Below, piece by piece: positions 17,504 to 26,808 of a stretch of 64,000 nucleotides of DNA. The DNA is from Filimonas sp. (GTDB taxonomy: Bacteria; Bacteroidota; Bacteroidia; Chitinophagales; Chitinophagaceae): positions 434,001 through 498,000 of the forward strand of contig JAFKHH010000012.1 in the NCBI GenBank assembly GCA_017306865.1, written 5' to 3'. The notes under the pieces were generated by a model, which saw only the letters and a list, made by a program, of their open reading frames with translations, did not search any database and had not been told where the DNA came from. Every line of letters starts with the position of its first letter. Position 1 is the stretch's first letter. The position numbers were made by a program, and so were the translations under genes.

Positions 17504-17884
17504 CCTGCTTAATGTTTATAAGGGCACCGTTAAAAATCGCTGCATGTAACTTCTATTTTAAAACCCGTTTAACAAAAACTGTTGTTAAACAGTTTTTTGC
17601 ACATAGCAATATCATTCATTTGTTTTTGCTTTGCTCTCTGATTATTCTCGCCCGAAATAAAATACTGTTCTGTAAAGAATATAGTAAAGCCGGAACAGAA
17701 GGCAATAATTTTAGTTTTAACTCTAGCTGACTCAACTTAATTGACATCTATCAGCGTAGGCGTACGTTTTACGCTGGGTAGAAGTAAAAGTTAGTCGTTC
17801 TAACTTAGGAAAAACCGATGGTTCGCAAAACAAGAGCGGCCCTCCTGACAGGAAGGCCGCTCTTTATATTTATTCTATACTGAA
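17504..17884. other. Gene-free convergent gap
   Basis: These 381 bp between convergent genes hold a possible 72-codon frame at 17512-17730 with no signal, domain or upstream ribosome site, which I do not accept as a gene. GTTTAACAAAAACTGTTGTTAAAC (17562-17589) is a small inverted repeat. The strong hairpin at 17832-17864 is listed separately. Nothing else stands out. Confidence 0.6.
17832..17864. terminator. Bidirectional hairpin between lipoprotein and OPT genes
   Basis: A 10-bp GC-rich perfect stem, AAGAGCGGCC with GGCCGCTCTT, extended inside by a partial TCCT/AGGA pairing. T-rich flanks are present on both sides. Probably ends the OPT transporter transcript from the right. Confidence 0.8.
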
Positions 17885-19951
17885 TTAATGCTCCAGCTTT
17901 ACATCATCTTTTTTGATTGCTATTCTATATAATACCAATCCCATTAACACGAAGAATAAAGCACCAAGCAACATATAACCAGTTTCGCCAAATGCACTGC
18001 TAAGCGCATGTTCCGCACTCCAGCCCTGCATCATTTTATTTACACCATCACTTGCTGAAGCAAATGCAACTACCACACCGGCAATCGCACCGCCAGCCAC
18101 AAGGCCTGTTGCAAACAAGTTGCCTTTGCCCAGGTCTTCCTCTTCTGTGTTTACGGCTTCTCCTTTTTTCTTTTTCTTCCAGTCTACAATACCGCGGATA
18201 GCGCCACCTGCAAAAATTGGCAATGTAGTGCTCAAAGGCAAGTACACACCCACCGCAAAGCTCAGTGCCTTAATGCCGCATAGTTCCATTACAATAGCCA
18301 CAGCAGCACCTACCAACACAAACTGCCAGTCAAGGTTGAAAGAAAGAATGCCCTTTACCAATGTCGCCATAAGCGTACCCTGCGGAGCAGGATATTTATC
18401 CGTACCAATTGCGTGCTGAATACCTTGCGCCAGCATCTCGCTGGACGGCGTATCCAATATTTTTACAGTAGCACCAATCGCGATTGAAGAAACGATCGCA
18501 CCTACAAACAACGCGATCTGCTGATACTTAGGCGTAGCGCCTACAATGTAACCTGTTTTCAAGTCTTGAGAAGTAGCGCCTGCATTTGCAGCAGCTATAC
18601 AGATCATACCACCTACCACCAATGCCATAGGCTCATATACTTTACCAGTCCAGCCAACTGCGATAAACACAAGACAGGTGCCCATCAATGTCGCAATAGT
18701 CATACCGCTGATCGGGTTATTCGAACTACCGATCAGGCCTACGATACGTGATGATACCGTAACGAAGAATGCACCGAATATTACTACCAGTACACCCAGT
18801 ACCAGTTTACTTACGATTGTATCGCCCGGTACCTGCGGCAGGATAGTCATTAAAAGTATAAGAACAACACTGCCGATACCTACTATCTTAACGTTCAGGT
18901 CACGCTCCGTTCTTCTAACGGCAGCCGCATCGCCACCTTCTTTTTTAATAGAACCAAGGCTGCCTTTAAAAGAAGATACGATTGTAGGCAATGTTTTAAA
19001 TAATGTGATAAAACCACCTGCAGCTACGGCGCCAGCGCCGATCTGTCTTACATACGCGCGGTAAATGGCTGCCGACCAGTCACCAAAGCTGTGTGTCAGC
19101 GGATCCCAGCTACCAGGGCCGCCAGCAGTGGTAAGGTTAGTTAAATACCCCAATTTTACCAGTTGAGCCGCAATTACATCGCCCGGCACCACAGACGCCA
19201 GCAATGGAATGAATACAAACCAGCTCAGTACACCACCTGCAACCAGTACACCGGAGATCTTTGGCCCAATAATATAGCCAACGCCCATATATTCTGGCGT
19301 AATCTCTCCGCTTACACGTGCAGATGGGAAATATTTGTTTACCTGCTTAGTCGCATAAAATGGAACTTCAGCAATTACATGAAATACTTTTTGTAACAAA
19401 GCATATAAGAATGCAAAGCCAAGACCCATAAAAGCCGTCTTCGCAAAGTCGCCGCCCTTCTCGCCTGCTTTCAATACAGAAGCGCAAGCCGTTCCTTCAG
19501 GATAAGGAAGCGTATTATGCTCTTTTACGATCAAAGACCTTCTCAATGGTATCATCATCAACGTACCAAGGATACCGCCAAAGATGGCAAGCGTGAGAAT
19601 GGTCACATAGTTAAAAAAAGATGCACTGCTCGGCTCTGACAAAAACAGGAAACCAGGCAATGTAAATACCACCCCTGCCGCAATACTCTCACCAGCAGAA
19701 CCGGTGGTCTGGATGATATTGTTTTCGAGAATGGTTGTTTTCAAAAATTTTCTGCCAAGTGTAATGGCAATTACGGCAATCGGAATAGATGCACTCACCG
19801 TTAAGCCTGCCTTCAATGCAAGATACACGGTAGCAGCTCCGAAAATAATTCCGAAAATGCCTCCCATAATAATTGCCTTGAGCGTAAACTCTTTCACATT
19901 CGCTTCATCCGGCACAAACGGCTCGAATTTTTTGTTCTCTGACATACTCAT
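17885..19951 (-). CDS. OPT family oligopeptide transporter
   Basis: A 688-residue polytopic membrane protein of the oligopeptide transporter (OPT/YSL) superfamily, a proton-coupled importer of small peptides or metal chelates. After a polar N-terminus (FEPFVPDEANVKEFTLKAI) it shows about 14-16 hydrophobic helices. The OPT signature is GGIFGIIFGAATVYLALKAG with NIIQTTGSAGESIAAGVVFT, then LPYPEGTACASVLKAGE. The polar loop KKKKKGEAVNTEEEDLGK (about 600) is typical. The start could be either of two ATGs two codons apart. It follows the POT transporter gene but a terminator lies between them. Confidence 0.92.
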   Translation of the reverse strand: MSMSENKKFEPFVPDEANVKEFTLKAIIMGGIFGIIFGAATVYLALKAGLTVSASIPIAVIAITLGRKFLKTTILENNIIQTTGSAGESIAAGVVFTLPGFLFLSEPSSASFFNYVTILTLAIFGGILGTLMMIPLRRSLIVKEHNTLPYPEGTACASVLKAGEKGGDFAKTAFMGLGFAFLYALLQKVFHVIAEVPFYATKQVNKYFPSARVSGEITPEYMGVGYIIGPKISGVLVAGGVLSWFVFIPLLASVVPGDVIAAQLVKLGYLTNLTTAGGPGSWDPLTHSFGDWSAAIYRAYVRQIGAGAVAAGGFITLFKTLPTIVSSFKGSLGSIKKEGGDAAAVRRTERDLNVKIVGIGSVVLILLMTILPQVPGDTIVSKLVLGVLVVIFGAFFVTVSSRIVGLIGSSNNPISGMTIATLMGTCLVFIAVGWTGKVYEPMALVVGGMICIAAANAGATSQDLKTGYIVGATPKYQQIALFVGAIVSSIAIGATVKILDTPSSEMLAQGIQHAIGTDKYPAPQGTLMATLVKGILSFNLDWQFVLVGAAVAIVMELCGIKALSFAVGVYLPLSTTLPIFAGGAIRGIVDWKKKKKGEAVNTEEEDLGKGNLFATGLVAGGAIAGVVVAFASASDGVNKMMQGWSAEHALSSAFGETGYMLLGALFFVLMGLVLYRIAIKKDDVKLEH

Positions 19952-19970
19952 TTATATTGGGTAATATGAA

Positions 19971-20008
19971 TAAAAAAAGCGTGACGCGGATTCCGGCACG
20001 CTAAAAAG
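19971..20008 (-). terminator. Terminator of the POT transporter gene
   Basis: Reading the minus strand, AGCGTGCCGG pairs imperfectly with the region ending CACGCT (19978-20002) and is followed at once by seven T. It lies 18 bp after the POT stop. Confidence 0.7.
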
Positions 20009-20019
20009 TAAATACGTTT

Positions 20020-21750
20020 CTATTGTTGGGCTGTTGTGCCTGCAACCATCATCTTTTGTAGTTTTTTCGTTAACAGGAACAGGATCAGCGCTGCTATACC
20101 CGCCATGAAAACGAATAACATAAAGAAGTCATATAAGTTGCTCATTTTATAACCAAGGAAGTCCGTCACTTTTCCATTATCAGGATATAACGCACTCAAT
20201 ACGCCCGCCAGTTTATTGCCAAATGCATTAGCCGTAAACCATACTGCCATCAGCAAAGAAGAGAATTTGAGCGGAGATAATTTATTCACCAGTGACATGC
20301 CTATCGGAGAAAGACAAAGCTCGCCCCAGGTGTGGAAAGCATACATACCTGTCAGCCAGATCATACTAACCTTTATGCCCGGGTGTATGTTATTAACGCC
20401 CTGTGCTATCCACCAATAACCCAAAGCCAGCAATAATAAACCCAAAGCCATCTTGGTTGGAGACGACGGTTCTCTTTTGCCGAGCTTGGTCCAGAACCAT
20501 GCAAAAAATGGTGCAAATATTACGATGAACAGTGAGTTTAATGATTGGAACCAACTTGCTGGTATCTCATCTTTAGATACAACTGACAAACCGCTTTGCA
20601 GCAGGTACAGGTTTGTGCCGATAAGTGCCACACTCAATAGGCCTAATAACCCAAATACAGTTAAACGCAACACTTTATTGAAATCGCCGGACAGGTTCCT
20701 GGCCGTCTTTTTAAATAAGGTGTATATATAATAAAGAAAGGCAAGAGAAAGAACATATATCAACCATACCGGAACATGTAGACCAATTTGCCTGTTGGTT
20801 TGTTCCTCCGCAAAGAATGTCAGGGAAGCGCCCGCTTGTTCGAATGCACTCCAGAAAAAGATCACGAAGAAGCACACGATAAATATTACCCCCACTTTAC
20901 TTTTTTCTACAGACGTTAATGATTTGTCCATGAAAATGATAGCAGGTACTGCTATAATACATGCGATCAGCAGGTAAAACAGGTAGCTGAATACTTTAGC
21001 GTCTATAAAGAAAAGCCCGATCAACACCACAGATAAAACAGCCATGCCTATTACTGTAACCAGTGGATTCAGCGCCATTTTAGGCGTATTTGCAGGTATC
21101 TGGCCCAAAGGTTTGCCCTCCGGTGTAACCACATACTTCTCCTGGAACAGCTTCTGTACAATAACACTTAACACCATGCCTACGCCAGCGATCAGGAATG
21201 CCCATTTAAAATCTTCCGGGTTGCCCGTATCGCCAAAAAGGCCGCAAACGAACGGCCCCAGCGCTCCGCCGGTGTTGATCCCCATATAAAATATAGTATA
21301 AGCTGCGTCTTTACGATTGTCATTGGCCGGGTATAACTGGCCTACGAGGGAAGAAATGTTTGGTTTGAAAAAGCCGTTACCCGTAATCATTAAGCCAAGC
21401 CCTGAATAAAAGAGTATTTCAGACAAACCTGGCGTGCTCTTATATAATGAGCCACAGAAGAATAATAAAACCTCGCCTATTGCCATTACAATACCGCCAG
21501 CAATAATGGAGCGTTTGTTGCCCCAATAGCGATCTGCTATGTAACCGCCTAAAAGTGGTGTCAGGAAAACGAGACTGATATAACTACCATATAAATTAGA
21601 AGCAAAAACCTTGTCGAAAAGCAGGGCCTTGGTCATAAACAAAACCAGGATAGCCCTCATGCCGTAATAATTAAAGCGCTCCCACATTTCAGTTGCAAAC
21701 AAAATATACAAGCCTTTTGGGTGCCCTTTAGAGGCTTTCACTTCATTCAT
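20020..21750 (-). CDS. POT/PTR family proton-dependent peptide transporter
   Basis: A 576-residue MFS protein of the POT family (DtpT/YjdL-like), importing di- and tripeptides with protons. The proton-coupling motif ExxERFxYYG is at residues 21-30 (EMWERFNYYG). The PTR2 signature GGYIADRYWGNKRSI follows at about 68, then FYMGINTGGALGPFVCG, and FFWSAFEQAGASLTFFAEEQ at mid-length. Length and helix count suit the Bacteroidota POT type. It lies beside an OPT transporter, so the pair gives peptide uptake by two unrelated carriers. Confidence 0.93.
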   Translation of the reverse strand: MNEVKASKGHPKGLYILFATEMWERFNYYGMRAILVLFMTKALLFDKVFASNLYGSYISLVFLTPLLGGYIADRYWGNKRSIIAGGIVMAIGEVLLFFCGSLYKSTPGLSEILFYSGLGLMITGNGFFKPNISSLVGQLYPANDNRKDAAYTIFYMGINTGGALGPFVCGLFGDTGNPEDFKWAFLIAGVGMVLSVIVQKLFQEKYVVTPEGKPLGQIPANTPKMALNPLVTVIGMAVLSVVLIGLFFIDAKVFSYLFYLLIACIIAVPAIIFMDKSLTSVEKSKVGVIFIVCFFVIFFWSAFEQAGASLTFFAEEQTNRQIGLHVPVWLIYVLSLAFLYYIYTLFKKTARNLSGDFNKVLRLTVFGLLGLLSVALIGTNLYLLQSGLSVVSKDEIPASWFQSLNSLFIVIFAPFFAWFWTKLGKREPSSPTKMALGLLLLALGYWWIAQGVNNIHPGIKVSMIWLTGMYAFHTWGELCLSPIGMSLVNKLSPLKFSSLLMAVWFTANAFGNKLAGVLSALYPDNGKVTDFLGYKMSNLYDFFMLFVFMAGIAALILFLLTKKLQKMMVAGTTAQQ

Positions 21751-21884
21751 ATGTTCTTTTTTCGTTAGAAAATCGGGGGTTGACCATTTTTTAGACCGCC
21801 CAAAATACAGATAAAATCCTTATCGCAGGTTATTATGACCTTCCTCATCGAAAAAATGATACTTTCGCACCTCCTAAAGAGGTT

Positions 21885-21990
21885 TGAAGCATAAGGTGTA
21901 TGGTACAAGGAAGAAAATTTCATTTGCCGTTTCTTATACCTGATGCCTCATACCTTGCGCCTTTATCTTACATCTCACACTATAATATAT
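21885..21990. repeat. AAGGTGTATGG / GCCTCATACCTTGCGCC word repeat before purD
   Basis: The divergent gap between POT and purD holds CATAAGGTGTATGGTACAAGG on the left and ATACCTGATGCCTCATACC then TTGCGCCTTTATCTTACA on the right, so an imperfect inverted repeat spans about 21889-21975. The same word family recurs at 25885-25940 and 41160-41285. Confidence 0.55.
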
Positions 21991-21994
21991 TGAT

Positions 21995-23278
21995 ATGAAT
22001 ATTCTCATTCTTGGGTCAGGCGGCCGTGAACACGCACTGGCTTGGAAAATAAACCAGAGTAAACAATGTGATCAATTATTTATTGCACCTGGCAATGCTG
22101 GTACGGCAACAGTGGGGACTAATATAGATATAAGTGTCACTGATTTTGATGCGCAAAAGACTTTCTGCCTGGAACACAACATCGCATTTGTGATCGTAGG
22201 GCCGGAAGAGCCGCTTGTAAAAGGAGTGTATGACTATTTCAAAAAAGATGCGGCGTTACAACATATAAAAGTGTTTGGGCCTTCGGCCTATGGCGCGCAG
22301 TTGGAAGGAAGCAAAGCGTTTTCCAAAAAATTTATGGAAAGACAAGCTATCCCAACAGCAGCTTATGCAGAGTTTACCAATGAAAATTTTGAAGAAGGCA
22401 AAGCATATCTCGCAAAACACAGCCTGCCAATTGTGCTAAAAGCTGATGGGCTCGCTGCCGGAAAAGGTGTAGTTATCTGCCAGACACATGAAGAAGCTTT
22501 GTCCGTGTTTGAAGAAATGATCATTAACCGCCAGTTTGGTGAAGCCTCTGCGAAGGTGGTAGTAGAAGCCTTCCTGCAAGGAATAGAAGTAAGTGTGTTT
22601 GCGGTAACTGATGGGAAAGAGTATAAGATAATCGGGCATGCTAAAGATTATAAACGCATAGGCGTGGGAGATACGGGGCCAAACACAGGTGGAATGGGTT
22701 GTGTAAGCCCTGTGCCATTTATGGATAAAACCTTTATGGACAAAGTAGAACAGCAGGTGATTATCCCTACGGTAAAAGGATTGGAGAAAGAAAATATTGA
22801 GTATAAAGGCTTTATCTTCTTTGGGTTAATGAATGTAGCCGGAGATCCGTTTGTAATAGAGTATAACTGCCGCATGGGGGATCCCGAAACAGAAGTGGTG
22901 ATTCCAAGGTTGCAGAATGATGTGGTGGATGTATTGCTCGCATGCCATACTGGCGAGCTGGCTAGCATTACTATAAATGCAAGTCCTGAAAGCTGCTGTA
23001 CGGTAGTTGCGGTGAGTGGTGGCTATCCCGGCGATTATGAAAAAGGAAAAGTGATTACAGGTTTGGACCACACTTTTTCCGACAAGACCATCGTTTTTCA
23101 TGCAGGAACTAAAACTGCTGCAAATGGTGTAGTAACAAATGGAGGGCGTGTCTTGGCTGTTACCTCATTTGGTCCCAACATTACAGATGCCGTAGCTACA
23201 TCCAAAGAAGCATTGAAATCAATAGATTTTGAAGGAATGTACTTTAGAAATGATATTGGCTTCGAATTTGCACAATGA
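21995..23278 (+). CDS. purD: Phosphoribosylamine-glycine ligase
   Basis: A 427-residue ATP-grasp enzyme joining glycine to phosphoribosylamine, step two of purine synthesis. The N-terminal domain starts ILGSGGREHALAWK; GPEEPLVKGVYDYF follows. The ATP-grasp part has LKADGLAAGKGVVI and GDTGPNTGGMGCVSPVP. FGLMNVAGDPFVIEYNCRMGDPETEVV holds the metal-binding residues. Full length, all motifs intact. No other pur genes are adjacent. Confidence 0.96.
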   Translation: MNILILGSGGREHALAWKINQSKQCDQLFIAPGNAGTATVGTNIDISVTDFDAQKTFCLEHNIAFVIVGPEEPLVKGVYDYFKKDAALQHIKVFGPSAYGAQLEGSKAFSKKFMERQAIPTAAYAEFTNENFEEGKAYLAKHSLPIVLKADGLAAGKGVVICQTHEEALSVFEEMIINRQFGEASAKVVVEAFLQGIEVSVFAVTDGKEYKIIGHAKDYKRIGVGDTGPNTGGMGCVSPVPFMDKTFMDKVEQQVIIPTVKGLEKENIEYKGFIFFGLMNVAGDPFVIEYNCRMGDPETEVVIPRLQNDVVDVLLACHTGELASITINASPESCCTVVAVSGGYPGDYEKGKVITGLDHTFSDKTIVFHAGTKTAANGVVTNGGRVLAVTSFGPNITDAVATSKEALKSIDFEGMYFRNDIGFEFAQ

Positions 23279-23290
23279 TAAGTTTTAGAA

Positions 23291-23338
23291 GTTTACAAGT
23301 TTCAATGTTTCAAAAATGAAACGCTGAAACTTGTAAAC
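23291..23338. repeat. 22-bp near-perfect inverted repeat (GTTTACAAGTTTCA) after purD
   Basis: GTTTACAAGTTTCA plus ATGTTTCA on the left arm (23291-23312) faces TGAAACGCTGAAACTTG plus TAAAC (23317-23338) across an AAAA loop, with two mismatches. It lies 12 bp after the purD stop and lacks a T tract. It belongs to the GTTTCA word family also found before asd and galE. Confidence 0.75.
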
Positions 23339-23409
23339 ATTGAAACCAGCATACGCGGACTGTTTTAGCATGAACGTTTAAAACAGGTGATTTAATCTTA
23401 TATTGTTGC

Positions 23410-24690
23410 ATGAAGAACCTGTTCATAAGCCTGTCCATTATCCTTGTTGCGCACGTGCCCCTTGCTGCACAGGAGACAGATGCTAAAAAAGACCTGGAAA
23501 AAGCGAAAGCTGAAATGATCAGGGAGGCTGATGATGAGCAGCAGCCTAATTATACAAAAGCCGTTAACCTGCTGAAAGGCGTGGTGTCCAAAGAGCCGGG
23601 AAATGCAACTGCCTGGTATTTTTATGGATATGCGCTTGATAAGCTGAATATTCCCGATGGCGAACACATTCCTGCGGCCACTTATACCCTTACAGAACAG
23701 GCCAGTACTGCTTTTGAAAAAGCAGTTTCATTAAGCAATGATATATATACCGGTGAGCTTATTCTTCTTGACCCGCATACTAAAATACTTTCAGTATGGG
23801 GTTCGCTTGCATTAAAATACCTGAATGAAGGTAAGCGTGACTCCGCCTTGCTTTGCTTACGCAAATCAGCTTTGCAGGGAGGCATTAACCGTACAGTACT
23901 TACCTACTTCAAACAGGTGATCAATGAATGTAGTTCTAACGCATATTTTTTCACAAATGGAGATATGTATCTCTACTATCTCAACTACCTGCAACTGGTA
24001 GAAAAATTCCGTGTAGATGTGAACTGTATTGACCTTAACCTGTTAAATACCAAGTGGTATAGTACCTGGCAGGCCGCTCGCAACAAGCTACCGGTTTCGT
24101 TCGGTCCGGCAGACCTTGCCAAGCTGGAAGCGAAGAAATGGGAGGAAAAATTAGTGTCGATAGACAATAAAAACCCGCGTTTCAGCGATTCTAGTGTGAC
24201 ATGGAAATTATCGGCCACGTATGATAAGAAGTATTTGCTCCGTTCAGACCAGGTATTGTTAGACGTGTTACAACAGAATGGTTTTAGGAAGGATGTTTTT
24301 TTTGCAGCGGATGTACCGCCTTACATGTGGTTGTTTTTAAATGATTATCTTCAATGTCGTGGGCTTACAAACAAACTTGTTACAAAAAAAGACAGCAATG
24401 ATTTAAATATGCTGACCGAAAGGTTAAAGTCATTGCCTTACCTGCCTTCATCATCCAGGACCTATTTAAATAACAGGGATAATATACAGGTGTTGAACAA
24501 TTACAGGTTTGCTTATACTACGGTGGCAGGCATAGCCTTACAAAAGGATAAAGCCGCTATAGCACAGCGTTTGATGGAGTCGGTAGAGGGCAAATATCCG
24601 GAGACAACACTTCCCTTTTTTGCGGAAGAAACAAAGCAATGGTTTGCCCAGTTAAAGAAAAAAATAAAAAGTAAAGTAAGTTTGGAATAA
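23410..24690 (+). CDS. Secreted TPR-like protein with DUF2723-C-like motif
   Basis: A 426-residue protein with a signal peptide ending near LAAQET. Residues 20-150 contain helical repeats (YTKAVNLLKGVVSKEPGNATAWYFYG, ASTAFEKAVSLSNDIYTG) of TPR type. The segment NAYFFTNGDMYLYYLNYLQ and RVDVNCIDLNLLNTKWY (about residues 177-215) closely resembles the motif near the C-terminus of DUF2723 membrane proteins of this phylum, but the membrane part is absent. No function can be assigned. It ends 157 bp before mreB on the same strand, so it may only by chance neighbour the cell-shape genes. Confidence 0.75.
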   Translation: MKNLFISLSIILVAHVPLAAQETDAKKDLEKAKAEMIREADDEQQPNYTKAVNLLKGVVSKEPGNATAWYFYGYALDKLNIPDGEHIPAATYTLTEQASTAFEKAVSLSNDIYTGELILLDPHTKILSVWGSLALKYLNEGKRDSALLCLRKSALQGGINRTVLTYFKQVINECSSNAYFFTNGDMYLYYLNYLQLVEKFRVDVNCIDLNLLNTKWYSTWQAARNKLPVSFGPADLAKLEAKKWEEKLVSIDNKNPRFSDSSVTWKLSATYDKKYLLRSDQVLLDVLQQNGFRKDVFFAADVPPYMWLFLNDYLQCRGLTNKLVTKKDSNDLNMLTERLKSLPYLPSSSRTYLNNRDNIQVLNNYRFAYTTVAGIALQKDKAAIAQRLMESVEGKYPETTLPFFAEETKQWFAQLKKKIKSKVSLE

Positions 24691-24846
24691 TATTTTCTGT
24701 ACTTATGCGAAATAATTTTCTCACGCAATTGTAAACTTGTTGTTATTATCGAAAAAGCTTTAAAAATCTACGTTTCAGGCTTTTTAATTCGACTTATTTC
24801 AATCAATTTTGCAAGCAATTAATCACCTACGGAATTAAAGAAGATA

Positions 24847-25872
24847 ATGGGACTTTTCAATCTGTTTACGCAAGAGATAGCGATGGATTTGGGTACCGCC
24901 AATACCCTGATAATACATAATGAAGAAATTGTAGTGAATGAGCCTTCGATAGTTGCGTTAAACCGCAATAATCCCAAGGAGGTGCTGGCAGTAGGAAAGC
25001 GTGCATTGATGATGCACGAAAAAACACACGAAAGCATACGTACAGTAAGGCCGCTGAAGGATGGTGTGATCGCCGACTTCAACGCTGCTGAATTGATGAT
25101 AAGGGAGATGATCAAAATGATCTATCCTAAAAAGCCGTTGTTTTCCCCTACATGGAGAATGATGATCTGTATTCCATCCAGCATTACCGAGGTAGAGAAA
25201 CGTGCGGTACGTGACAGTGCTGAACAGGCGGGTGCAAAAGAAGTGTACCTCATTCACGAGCCAATGGCTGCGGCGCTGGGTATAGGCATTGATGTAGAAG
25301 AACCTGTGGGTAACATGATTATCGACATTGGAGGTGGTACAACTGGTATTACTGTGATAGCGCTTGCCGGTATTGTATGTGACCAGAGTATCCGTATTGC
25401 CGGTGACGAATTTACCTCAGACATTATGGAAGCGCTACGCCGTTACCATAGCTTGCTGATAGGTGAGAGAACAGCCGAACAGATCAAAATACAGATCGGT
25501 GCTGCAATGAAAGATCTGGACAATCCGCCGGATGATCTGCCGGTAAATGGCCGTGACCTTGTAACAGGTATTCCTAAGCAGATCATGGTAAGCTACCAGG
25601 AAGTAGCGGAAGCTTTAGATAAAAGTATTTTTAAAATAGAAGAAGCTATCCTGAAGGCGCTGGAAACAACGCCGCCGGAGCTGGCTGCCGACATCTATCG
25701 TCGTGGTTTATACCTGACTGGCGGTGGTGCATTGCTTCGTGGCCTGGACAAGCGTCTTAGCCAGAAGATCAAACTGCCTGTACACATTGCTGATGACCCG
25801 TTGAAAAGCGTGGTACGCGGTACTGGTATCGCTTTGAAAAATTATCAACGTTTTCCATTTATAATGAGATAA
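24847..25872 (+). CDS. mreB: Rod shape-determining protein MreB
   Basis: A 341-residue bacterial actin homologue that polymerises under the inner membrane and directs lateral wall synthesis. The phosphate-1 loop is MDLGTANTLI near residue 13, phosphate-2 is IIDIGGGTTGITVI, and the adenosine motif is YLTGGGALLRGLD near the C-terminus. The N-terminal MGLFNLF is the short amphipathic membrane anchor. It opens the mreBCD-mrdA-rodA cluster; all five genes lie on one strand. Confidence 0.96.
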   Translation: MGLFNLFTQEIAMDLGTANTLIIHNEEIVVNEPSIVALNRNNPKEVLAVGKRALMMHEKTHESIRTVRPLKDGVIADFNAAELMIREMIKMIYPKKPLFSPTWRMMICIPSSITEVEKRAVRDSAEQAGAKEVYLIHEPMAAALGIGIDVEEPVGNMIIDIGGGTTGITVIALAGIVCDQSIRIAGDEFTSDIMEALRRYHSLLIGERTAEQIKIQIGAAMKDLDNPPDDLPVNGRDLVTGIPKQIMVSYQEVAEALDKSIFKIEEAILKALETTPPELAADIYRRGLYLTGGGALLRGLDKRLSQKIKLPVHIADDPLKSVVRGTGIALKNYQRFPFIMR

Positions 25873-25884
25873 CTCAAGGGAAAG

Positions 25885-25945
25885 GTATAAGGCGTAAGGT
25901 ATAAGGTGCAAACCTTACGCCTTACACCTGAAGCCGCATCCCTTA
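25885..25945. repeat. Inverted repeat TAAGGCGTAAGG / CCTTACGCCTTA between mreB and mreC
   Basis: A perfect 12-bp arm pair (25888-25899 and 25913-25924) with extra copies of AAGGTATAAGG and CTTACACC around it fills most of the 84-bp gap between mreB and mreC. It may be a processing or attenuation hairpin inside the cluster. Confidence 0.75.
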
Positions 25946-25956
25946 AACCTTGACTA

Positions 25957-26808
25957 GTGCGGAACATCATTCTCTTCATCAAGCGTTTTTTTACCCTCGT
26001 TCTTTTCCTTGTACTGCAAGGGATTTGTTTTGCTATGCTGGTAAACTATAATAAGACCTACCAGGCACTGTTTGCCAACACTGCAAACGAGATAACGGGT
26101 GGAATAGACAAACGGTACAATGATGTGGACTATTTCTTTCACTTAAAAGAAACCAACCGCAAACTGGCAGATGAAAATGCACGCCTGCACAACCTTGTTG
26201 CCACAAATTTTGAAGGTCCGGATAGTACGCGGAAAAAACACGTAGACACGTTGTATAAGGATACAACAGGCCGTGGACGCGTATTTACATGGATGCCTGC
26301 CAAAGTGGTTAATAATTCCGTATCGCAGGAAAATAACTTCATTACCATATTCCGAGGAAGCAAACAAGGGGTTACCAAAGACATGGCAGTAGTAGGGCCG
26401 GATGGCATTGTAGGCCGTGTGGTATTGGTCAGCGATAACTATGCAAGGGTAATGAGCCTGCTGAACAGGAATAGCAAAGTGAGTGTGATGCTGAAGAAAG
26501 GTGCCTATTCCGGTATTGCAGAGTGGGATGGTAAAGATGCAGCACATGTGATCCTTAAAGGCATTACCAAAAGTGCGCAGGTACAAAAAGGGGATACCAT
26601 CCTGACCAGTAATTTGTCCGGTAACTTTCCTCCAGGCTTAATGGTAGGAACAGTAGCCGCAATTGAAACAGACCAGGCAAGTAACTTTTATACATTAAGA
26701 GTAAAAACAGCGACTAATTTCTTTAATCTGCAATATGCTTACCTCGTTCTGAACGAGATGTGGGCAGAGCAAAAAGTATTGGAGGCGCAAACACCGCAGA
26801 ATCAATGA
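25957..26808 (+). CDS. mreC: Rod shape-determining protein MreC
   Basis: A 283-residue MreC with a GTG start. One N-terminal membrane helix (FFTLVLFLVLQGICFAMLV, about residues 11-29) is followed by a coiled-coil (HLKETNRKLADENARLHNL). The periplasmic two-barrel domain has the typical VVGPDGIVGRVVLVSDNYARV and FPPGLMVGTVAAIE. MreC links MreB inside to PBP2/RodA outside. Its stop overlaps the mreD start (ATGA), showing translational coupling. Confidence 0.94.
   Translation: MRNIILFIKRFFTLVLFLVLQGICFAMLVNYNKTYQALFANTANEITGGIDKRYNDVDYFFHLKETNRKLADENARLHNLVATNFEGPDSTRKKHVDTLYKDTTGRGRVFTWMPAKVVNNSVSQENNFITIFRGSKQGVTKDMAVVGPDGIVGRVVLVSDNYARVMSLLNRNSKVSVMLKKGAYSGIAEWDGKDAAHVILKGITKSAQVQKGDTILTSNLSGNFPPGLMVGTVAAIETDQASNFYTLRVKTATNFFNLQYAYLVLNEMWAEQKVLEAQTPQNQ

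Noticed and set aside
17512-17730. 72-codon open frame after the lipoprotein gene
   Set aside because: No signal, domain, ribosome site or plausible composition; it lies in a convergent gap and ends before a terminator.
26760-26804. Upstream start for mreD
   Set aside because: It lies inside mreC; the ATGA overlap at 26805 is the normal coupled start.
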